Of a stretch of DNA of 5,806 nucleotides, positions 1 to 3,839 are shown in pieces (position 1 is the first letter of the stretch; every line of letters begins with the position of its first letter). This DNA comes from an uncultured Eubacteriales bacterium (GTDB lineage: Bacteria > Bacillota > Clostridia > Oscillospirales > CAG-272): contig USPP01000121.1 in NCBI GenBank assembly GCA_900556615.1, positions 1 to 5,806 on the forward strand. The letters are read 5' to 3'. The position numbers and the translations under genes were made by a program. Under the pieces are notes generated by a model that was given only the letters and a program-made list of their open reading frames with translations, did not search any database and had not been told where the DNA came from.

Positions 1-607
1 AGGAAAAAGTACTTCAGAAAATATTGAGCGTAACTTTGGGATGCCGGAGCCAGAAGGCTATCGTAAAGCACTTCGTCTTATGAAGCAAGCGGAAAAATTT
101 TGCCGTCCGGTGGTTTGCTTTATTGATACTTCCGGTGCGTATTGTGGTATCGGTGCGGAGGAAAGAGGACAGGGACAGGCGATAGCCGAAAATCTTATGG
201 AGATGTCTGCCCTGAAGACGCCGATTATATCCATACTTGTAGGAGAGGGTGGAAGCGGCGGAGCCCTTGCTCTTGCCGTTGCTGACAGGGTTTGGATGCT
301 TCAGAATGCGGTATATTCGGTAATATCTCCGGAGGGCTGTGCGAGCATTTTGTGGAAGGATGCGGAAAAAGCTGAGGCTGCTGCGGCAAGTCTCAAGTTG
401 ACATCAGAGGATGCTTTATCTCTCGGAATAATCGAAAAAATTATATCAGAAAATGAACTTGGAGAGAAAGCATTTTACGATCGGATACGCACGCTTATCA
501 GCGATGAAATTAAAGTTCTTTACAAAGAACCGGATATTGCCGCACAACGGTATGTGCGCTTCAGAACCATATGTTCGGGAACGCCGGATAATATTTACAG
601 CGAATGA
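1..607 (+). CDS. accA: Acetyl-CoA carboxylase carboxyltransferase subunit alpha (3' part)
   Basis: AccA pairs with AccD to transfer a carboxyl group from carboxybiotin on AccB to acetyl-CoA, making malonyl-CoA in the cytoplasm, the first committed step of fatty-acid synthesis. The gene enters from the left edge: the frame is open from base 2, and the 13 residues before the first ATG (41) already match AccA ([20 protein letters not shown]), so that ATG is internal. About 201 residues are visible; full proteins have about 315-325, so roughly 110-120 N-terminal residues are missing. Visible hallmarks are the [17 protein letters not shown] segment (visible residues 42-58), the glycine-rich [10 protein letters not shown] (81-90), expected to form part of the carboxyltransferase active site, and [15 protein letters not shown]. 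The DTSGAYCG form replaces the more common DTPGAYPG. The tail RYVRFRTIC matches the usual RYERFRKIG ending, followed by about ten extra residues. It is a separate subunit, not an AccDA fusion. TGA at 605-607. Confidence 0.96.
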   Translation, partial: GKSTSENIERNFGMPEPEGYRKALRLMKQAEKFCRPVVCFIDTSGAYCGIGAEERGQGQAIAENLMEMSALKTPIISILVGEGGSGGALALAVADRVWMLQNAVYSVISPEGCASILWKDAEKAEAAAASLKLTSEDALSLGIIEKIISENELGEKAFYDRIRTLISDEIKVLYKEPDIAAQRYVRFRTICSGTPDNIYSE

Positions 608-611
608 AGGA
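607..611 (+). promoter_or_regulatory. Ribosome binding site of the acyl-CoA synthetase
   Basis: AAGGA lies 6 nt before the ATG at 618 and overlaps the last base of the accA stop codon. It decides the start of the synthetase: the same frame is open upstream to an ATG at 453, but that would overlap accA by 155 nt, has no comparable signal, and adds residues unlike the family. Confidence 0.8.
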
Positions 612-617
612 AAAAAT

Positions 618-2261
618 ATGAGTATATATCAAAGATATTGCCGTGAGATTCTGGATGAAAAGGGAAGGCTGATAAATTTTGAGCTTGATTATCCTGAAAA
701 TTTTAATTTCGGTTATGACGTTGTGGACGTCATAGCGAAGGAATCTCCGGAGAAGCAGGCTCTCGTTTGGTGCAATACGGATAATGCAGAGCGTATTTTT
801 TCATTTGAAGAACTCAGAACGCTTAGCAATAAAGCCGCCAATGTATTTAAGAAAGCGGGAATTAAAAGAGGAGATAGAGTGATGCTGATCCTCAAGCGTC
901 ATTATGAATACTGGATCACGGTAATAGCTCTGCACAAGCTTGGTGTTACCGCGATTCCCGCTACGCATATGCTTACCGAAAGCGATATTGTGTACCGCCT
1001 GAAAGCCTCCGACACTCAAGCTGTGATATGTACACCGCAAAACGGGGTTCCTGAGAAAGTGCTGTCGGCTGTGAAAAAAAGCGGATTATCCTGCCGGTTA
1101 TGGTGTGTGCAGAAGGATGCTCCGGGGTTTGACAATCTGACCGCTGAGATGGAAAAAGCGGAAACAGCTTTTGAGCGCTGCGAAACACTTGCGACGGATC
1201 CGATGCTTTTGTATTTTACTTCAGGCACTACCGGATATCCCAAAGGCGTCATTCATGATTTTGCTTATCCTCTTGCTCATATTATTACCGCGAAGTATTG
1301 GCAGCAGGCGGAGGACGGCGGTCTTCATTTCACGGTGGCTGAGACGGGCTGGGGGAAAGCTTCATGGGGAAAAATTTATGGACAATGGCTTGTCGGAAGC
1401 GCCGTGATGGTATTTGACTTTGATAATTTTGATCCCAGACAGCTTACCGCCGTTATTAACCGATACGGAGTGACTTCTTTTTGTGCTCCTCCCACAGTAT
1501 ACAGATATCTTGTCAGAAAAGAAATTCCTGATATGCCGACGCTTCGCCATGCATCTACCGCTGGTGAAATGCTTGCTCCGGAGGTGTTCAGGCTTTTTAC
1601 CGAAAAAACGGGGCTCCCTCTCTGTGAGGGATACGGACAGACAGAAACCGTTTTGCTGATGGGCAATTTGATCGGAAATACCCCTATTGAGGGTTCTATG
1701 GGAACGGCGTCTCCGCTGTATCATATTGAGCTTAGGGATAGCGACGGTATTCAGACTCCTGTCGGAGAGGTTGGAGAAATTGTGATTGTTCCTCCCGAAA
1801 GCGGAAGACAGCCGGGAATCTTCTGCGGTTATCTTGATAATGAAGAACAGTATCGGCATGTGTGGAGAGGCGGGGTATATCACACCGGCGACGCGGCATG
1901 GCAGGATAAAAACGGAGTTTATTGGTTTCACGGAAGATTTGACGATATAATCAAAACCGGTGGCTTCAGGGTCGGACCTTATGAAATAGAGAATGTACTT
2001 ATGCAGTATCCCGGTATAGTGGAATGCAGTGTCGTAGGCATTCCCGATCTGCTTCGCGGTCAGGCCATTAAAGCGGTAATCGTTCTGTCCCCGGAATATT
2101 CTCCGTCAAAGGAGCTTGAAAAAGAAATAAAGGATTTTTGTAATTCAAAGCTTGCTGAATATAAATGGATACGTTATATAGATTTTGTAAGCGAACTGCC
2201 GAAAACCATAAGCGGGAAAATAAAAAAATCGGTACTTCGCGGCGAAACGGATAACGAATAA
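618..2261 (+). CDS. AMP-forming acyl-CoA synthetase (MACS-like, ANL superfamily)
   Basis: Predicted cytoplasmic enzyme of 547 residues that activates a carboxylic acid with ATP to an acyl-adenylate, then forms acyl-CoA. All ANL-family motifs are present: the P-loop TSGTTGYPKG (residues 201-210), EGYGQTE (337-343), YHTGD with the ribose-binding Asp (421-425), the hinge/A8 region around R440-DD-IIKTGGFR (440-451), and the C-terminal PKTISGK whose Lys534 is the expected adenylation lysine. The TGWGKASWG segment after the P-loop and the N-terminal NFGYDVVD resemble medium-chain (ACSM-type) and Clostridial acyl-CoA synthetases rather than true acetyl-CoA synthetase, but the substrate cannot be read from sequence. 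The length is normal and no key residue is missing. It starts 10 nt after accA with a good ribosome binding site, so co-transcription with fatty-acid synthesis genes is likely; a possible role is salvage of exogenous acids. The gene is followed by its own terminator. Confidence 0.92.
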   Translation: MSIYQRYCREILDEKGRLINFELDYPENFNFGYDVVDVIAKESPEKQALVWCNTDNAERIFSFEELRTLSNKAANVFKKAGIKRGDRVMLILKRHYEYWITVIALHKLGVTAIPATHMLTESDIVYRLKASDTQAVICTPQNGVPEKVLSAVKKSGLSCRLWCVQKDAPGFDNLTAEMEKAETAFERCETLATDPMLLYFTSGTTGYPKGVIHDFAYPLAHIITAKYWQQAEDGGLHFTVAETGWGKASWGKIYGQWLVGSAVMVFDFDNFDPRQLTAVINRYGVTSFCAPPTVYRYLVRKEIPDMPTLRHASTAGEMLAPEVFRLFTEKTGLPLCEGYGQTETVLLMGNLIGNTPIEGSMGTASPLYHIELRDSDGIQTPVGEVGEIVIVPPESGRQPGIFCGYLDNEEQYRHVWRGGVYHTGDAAWQDKNGVYWFHGRFDDIIKTGGFRVGPYEIENVLMQYPGIVECSVVGIPDLLRGQAIKAVIVLSPEYSPSKELEKEIKDFCNSKLAEYKWIRYIDFVSELPKTISGKIKKSVLRGETDNE

Positions 2262-2266
2262 AATTG

Positions 2267-2314
2267 AAAAAAGCGTCACTGATCTCTGAATAATGAAAAC
2301 AGTGGCGCTTTTTT
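2267..2314 (+). terminator. Intrinsic terminator of the accA-acyl-CoA synthetase operon
   Basis: A 15-bp stem pairs 2267-2281 (AAAAAAGCGTCACTG) with 2300-2314 (CAGTGGCGCTTTTTT), with one G-U pair and an 18-nt loop. The right arm ends in six T. It begins 5 nt after the synthetase stop codon. The A-run on the left arm means it could also act on the other strand. Confidence 0.88.
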
Positions 2315-2437
2315 ACGGTTTTCCCATAAATTGAGAAGCCAAATAAACTGCGAGAATTTGTATTGATAGCATTGGCGCTAATTCCGTATTTTATTCAGTT
2401 TTCTGTTATGAAAATACATGATAACAATGAAATTAAA

Positions 2438-2449
2438 AATCCCCTTATC
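2438..2449. terminator. Left arm of a bidirectional terminator split by the IS
   Basis: AATCCCCTTATC here is complementary to GATAGGGGGATT at 3810-3821 over all 12 positions, with one G-U pair. With the IS and one TTTT copy removed, the arms flank an 11-nt loop (CGGTTTTTCGT). The arm is preceded by AAA, which gives a T-run for - strand (pcrA) transcripts. As now arranged, the arms are about 1.36 kb apart and should not work as a terminator. Confidence 0.75.
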
Positions 2450-2452
2450 CGG

Positions 2453-2456
2453 TTTT
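2453..2456. repeat. Target-site duplication (left copy, TTTT)
   Basis: TTTT directly precedes the proposed IS left end and recurs at 3802-3805 directly after the right end. A 3-4 bp duplication is usual for the IS3 family. The call is weak alone because the repeat is a homopolymer and a fifth T makes the exact boundary ambiguous; it is supported by the terminator that reforms when one copy is removed. Confidence 0.55.
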
Positions 2457-2481
2457 TGAACAAGTCCAGCAAAAACGGACA
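2457..2481 (+). repeat. Left terminal inverted repeat of the IS (imperfect)
   Basis: The end begins TGAAC and contains GTCC followed by GGACA. Aligned to the complement of 3777-3801 without gaps, roughly 13 of 25 positions agree, concentrated in the first five bases and in a shared CCA just after. Weak inner conservation makes the exact inner edge arbitrary. Confidence 0.55.
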
Positions 2482-2510
2482 ATGAAAAAAAGCCCCCTAT
2501 ATGGTAGAAT
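2482..2510 (+). promoter_or_regulatory. Predicted internal promoter of the transposase genes
   Basis: The -35 candidate is ATGAAA (2482-2487, four of six consensus bases). A 17-bp spacer follows, then the -10 candidate TAGAAT (2505-2510, five of six). Transcription would start near 2516-2518, after the left arm of the 2491-2534 hairpin but before its right arm, leaving the orfA ribosome binding site free. Prediction from sequence only. Confidence 0.5.
2493..2510 (+). repeat. Left subterminal inverted repeat of the IS
   Basis: CCCCCTATATGGTAGAAT matches the complement of 3750-3767 at 15 of 18 positions. This is the best-conserved inverted repeat between the two ends, 36 bp from the left tip, and a plausible transposase binding site. 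It overlaps the predicted -10 (TAGAAT) and the left arm of the hairpin. Confidence 0.75.
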
Positions 2511-2526
2511 TAAAACACTATTATAT

Positions 2527-2532
2527 AGGGGG
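2527..2532 (+). promoter_or_regulatory. Ribosome binding site of orfA, inside a hairpin arm
   Basis: AGGGGG lies 8 nt before the ATG at 2541. It is G-rich compared with AGGAGG but can still pair with the 16S 3' end using a G-U pair. It sits in the right arm of the 2491-2534 inverted repeat, so it is predicted to be accessible only when the left arm is absent from the transcript. Confidence 0.65.
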
Positions 2533-2540
2533 CTAAAACT

Positions 2541-2891
2541 ATGCCAAGAGAATACAGAGGAATAATGCAATACAAAGAAGAAATATTGAGGTTAAAATCA
2601 GAGGGATACACGCAAAGAGAAATAGGTGAAAAGCTCGGCTTTAGCAAAGAAAAAGTAAAAGACTTCTTACGCAGAAACAAAGAAAACGAAGCAAAAAAAG
2701 AAGCGGTAATAGTAATCAAATCCAAAGGCAGACCACAAAAAGACGGAGCTATATTGCCGAAATCTATACAACAATCAAGTAAAATAACGCAATTACAATA
2801 CGAACTTGCAATGAAGGAACGGTATGTCAAACAATTGGAAATGGAAAACGAACTGATGCGGGATTTTCTCTCGCTCACAGAAAGGAAGTGA
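2541..2891 (+). CDS. IS3-family transposase OrfA (DNA-binding subunit)
   Basis: 116 residues. Residues about 11-44 form a helix-turn-helix (EILRLKSEGYTQREIGEKLG and the following KVKDFLRR), which in this family recognises the IS ends. A basic stretch KSKGRPQKDG (61-70, with an AT-hook-like GRP) follows. Residues about 81-112 (ITQLQYELAMKERYVKQLE and the following MENELMRDFL) look like a leucine-zipper coiled coil, as in IS911 OrfA, where it drives multimerisation. The length is normal for OrfA. The stop codon TGA (2889-2891) overlaps the GTG of orfB by 4 nt (GTGA), with orfB in the -1 frame. The codons are A-rich (AAA, CAA, ATA) compared with the flanking host genes, consistent with a separate origin. 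Translation is probably controlled by the 2491-2534 hairpin. Confidence 0.9.
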   Translation: MPREYRGIMQYKEEILRLKSEGYTQREIGEKLGFSKEKVKDFLRRNKENEAKKEAVIVIKSKGRPQKDGAILPKSIQQSSKITQLQYELAMKERYVKQLEMENELMRDFLSLTERK

Positions 2892-3742
2892 GGACAATCG
2901 TAAAGTATTTGGTTATCTATCATCACAAGGATAAGTATGCAATCAGTGAAATGTGCCGGTTCTTCAAGGTGTCAAGGGGTGGCTACTATGACTATGTGAA
3001 GCGCATGGATACCCCGGCATTTGACCTCGAACTTGCTGAGAAGGTTCGTGAGTGTCAGAAGCATAGCCATAGCACCTACGGCTACCGACGAGTACAAATA
3101 TGGCTTGAAAATCAAGGAATACACCGAAATCCAAAGACAATATTGCGTGTCATGCAGAAATACAACCTTTTATCCGTCGTTAGAAGAAAGAAATACCGCA
3201 ATTATGGCGAAGTATTGCACCGCTATCCCAATTTGCTCAATCGGAAATTTCATGCGGAACGCCCCAATCAAAAGTGGGTGACTGATATTTCATACATCAA
3301 AACGGGACAATGTTTTCTCTATCTATCGGTTATTCGTGACTTATACGATAATAGTATTGTTTCCTACAAGACAGGCACCGAGCAAAACATCAACCTCGTT
3401 CTATCTACCATCCAAGCCGCCAAGAAAAAGGAAAAAGTCACTGCAGAGTTGCAGCTCCACAGTGACCAAGGCTTTCAGTATACCTCACAAGCATATTTTA
3501 GCCTAACAAAATCATACCATATAACGCCGTCTATGTCAAGACGTGGAAATCCTTATGACAACGCTTTGGCTGAAAATTTTTTCTCCATTCTTAAAACTGA
3601 GTGCATTTACCGTCAAAAAATCGCCACCTATGAGGAGGCGCGCCTCCTCATAGGTGAATACATCCACTTTTACAATCACGAACGTATCCAACTTAAAACA
3701 AAACTGACTCCCCTTGAAATGAGAAGTCAGTTCGTTGCTTAA
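2888..3742 (+). CDS. IS3-family transposase OrfB (DDE integrase catalytic subunit)
   Basis: 284 residues from a GTG that overlaps the orfA stop. An N-terminal HTH_21-like region (about 18-75, ISEMCRFFKVSRGGYYDY then YGYRRVQIWL) precedes the retroviral-integrase-like core. The catalytic triad is visible: D133 in KWVTDISYI, D193 in LHSDQGFQY and E229 in DNALAENFF, giving the DD(35)E spacing of the family. The ending EYIHFYNHERIQLKTKLTPLE is typical, so the protein looks full length and potentially active. The frame stays open upstream to 2783, so an OrfAB fusion by -1 frameshifting in the 2783-2888 overlap is possible; I see no A-AAA-AAG-type slippery heptamer, so coupled re-initiation at GTGA is an alternative. 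A perfect 32-bp palindrome (3625-3656) sits in codons 246-257, C-terminal to the triad. Confidence 0.93.
   Translation: MRTIVKYLVIYHHKDKYAISEMCRFFKVSRGGYYDYVKRMDTPAFDLELAEKVRECQKHSHSTYGYRRVQIWLENQGIHRNPKTILRVMQKYNLLSVVRRKKYRNYGEVLHRYPNLLNRKFHAERPNQKWVTDISYIKTGQCFLYLSVIRDLYDNSIVSYKTGTEQNINLVLSTIQAAKKKEKVTAELQLHSDQGFQYTSQAYFSLTKSYHITPSMSRRGNPYDNALAENFFSILKTECIYRQKIATYEEARLLIGEYIHFYNHERIQLKTKLTPLEMRSQFVA
3625..3656. repeat. Perfect 32-bp palindrome inside orfB
   Basis: CACCTATGAGGAGGCG (3625-3640) is followed immediately by its exact reverse complement (3641-3656), with no spacer. The centre is GGCGCGCC. It encodes TYEEARLLIG (OrfB residues 247-256), and being self-complementary it spells the same peptide on the - strand. 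It is G+C-rich in an A+T-rich gene. There is no T-run after it, so it is not an intrinsic terminator. Confidence 0.95.
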
Positions 3743-3749
3743 TTTTAAT

Positions 3750-3767
3750 ATTCTACCTAACAGGGGG
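3750..3767 (-). repeat. Right subterminal inverted repeat of the IS
   Basis: The complement reads CCCCCTGTTAGGTAGAAT, matching 2493-2510 at 15 of 18 positions. It lies 34 bp from the right tip and 7 bp after the orfB stop codon. It lacks the second hairpin arm present at the left end, so the shielding structure is unique to the left. Confidence 0.75.
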
Positions 3768-3776
3768 TTTTTGTTC

Positions 3777-3801
3777 TGCCTGCACAATTTGGGGCAGTTC
3801 A
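3777..3801 (-). repeat. Right terminal inverted repeat of the IS (imperfect)
   Basis: Read inward on the - strand it begins TGAACTGCCCC, the usual style of IS3-family ends, and shares TGAAC with the left end. Identity with the left repeat beyond the tip is low. Confidence 0.6.
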
Positions 3802-3805
3802 TTTT
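3802..3805. repeat. Target-site duplication (right copy, TTTT)
   Basis: TTTT directly follows the IS right end and matches 2453-2456. The following T at 3806 means the duplication could be placed one base away. Homopolymer, so supportive rather than decisive. Confidence 0.5.
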
Positions 3806-3809
3806 TCGT

Positions 3810-3821
3810 GATAGGGGGATT
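3810..3821. terminator. Right arm of the bidirectional terminator split by the IS
   Basis: GATAGGGGGATT is the partner of 2438-2449. It is followed by C and six T (3823-3828), the T-run expected for + strand transcripts. It ends 18 bp before the pcrA stop codon (3840-3842), so it was probably the main terminator of pcrA before the insertion and a backup for the operon on the left. Confidence 0.75.
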
Positions 3822-3839
3822 CTTTTTTATTAGTGAAAT

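Larger units (their letters stand above)
2315..2456. other. Non-coding spacer left of the insertion sequence
   Basis: This is 142 bp of A+T-rich DNA with no credible reading frame, RNA gene or promoter. Its last part (2438-2456) holds the left arm of the split terminator and the TTTT that abuts the IS. It is what remains of the original space between the synthetase gene and pcrA. Confidence 0.6.
2485..2534 (-). terminator. IS-borne hairpin: antisense terminator and cover for the orfA RBS
   Basis: A perfect 12-bp inverted repeat pairs AGCCCCCTATAT (2491-2502) with ATATAGGGGGCT (2523-2534) around a 20-nt loop. Read on the - strand, the hairpin is followed by seven T (2491-2485), a standard intrinsic terminator for RNA crossing the IS from the pcrA side. 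Read on the + strand, the right arm contains the orfA ribosome binding site, so read-through RNA from outside would hide it. Comparable shielding of transposase translation from external transcription is known for IS10 and IS50. Confidence 0.7.
2457..3801 (+). mobile_element. Complete IS3-family insertion sequence, 1345 bp
   Basis: The element contains two overlapping transposase genes in the IS3 arrangement (orfA with helix-turn-helix and coiled coil, orfB with the DDE integrase core), both apparently intact. Both ends begin TGAAC when read inward (2457-2461 and the complement of 3797-3801), and IS3 elements characteristically start with TG. A stronger pair of inverted repeats lies 34-36 bp inside each end. 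The 1345-bp length is typical of the family (about 1.2-1.6 kb). It lies between convergent genes in the same direction as the upstream operon, and removing it with one TTTT rebuilds a terminator hairpin, which independently supports the boundaries. I cannot assign a subgroup or ISfinder name. Transposition presumably runs by the family's copy-out/paste-in route through a circular intermediate (family knowledge). Confidence 0.85.
3776..3806 (+). terminator. Weak terminator-like hairpin at the IS right end
   Basis: CTGCC (3776-3780) pairs with GGCAG (3793-3797) across a 12-nt loop, followed by TTCATTTTT that runs into the flank. The stem is only 5 bp, so it could at best weakly end orfB transcripts; it also coincides with the right terminal repeat, which may be the real reason for its sequence. 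Confidence 0.25.

Noticed and set aside
41..43. ATG at 41 as the accA start.
   Set aside because: The frame is open to the window edge and the preceding residues are conserved AccA sequence.
453..617. Upstream extension of the acyl-CoA synthetase frame to an ATG at 453.
   Set aside because: It overlaps accA by 155 nt, encodes sequence unlike the family, and the ATG at 618 has a well-placed AAGGA.
1362..1931. A 189-residue open frame on the - strand within the synthetase gene.
   Set aside because: Shadow of a strongly conserved coding frame; the translation shows no recognisable family.
2483..2492. TGAAAAAAAG as the IS left tip, next to the strong inverted repeat.
   Set aside because: The matching distance on the right gives no TG tip; TGAAC at 2457 and at the complement of 3801 are at matching distances, are flanked by TTTT, and their removal rebuilds the terminator.
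2783..2888. Canonical programmed frameshift site.
   Set aside because: No in-register heptamer was found; A-rich runs such as GGAAAAC do not fit the X-XXY-YYZ pattern in the orfA frame.
3789..3801. A -35 element in the IS right end for a circle-junction promoter, as in IS911 and IS2.
   Set aside because: TTGGGG is a poor -35, and joining to the left end through a 4-bp spacer does not place a good -10 at 16-18 bp.
3536..3802. - strand frame containing the same TYEEARLLIG peptide as OrfB.
   Set aside because: The shared peptide follows from the perfect palindrome, not from a duplicated gene; the rest is not protein-like.
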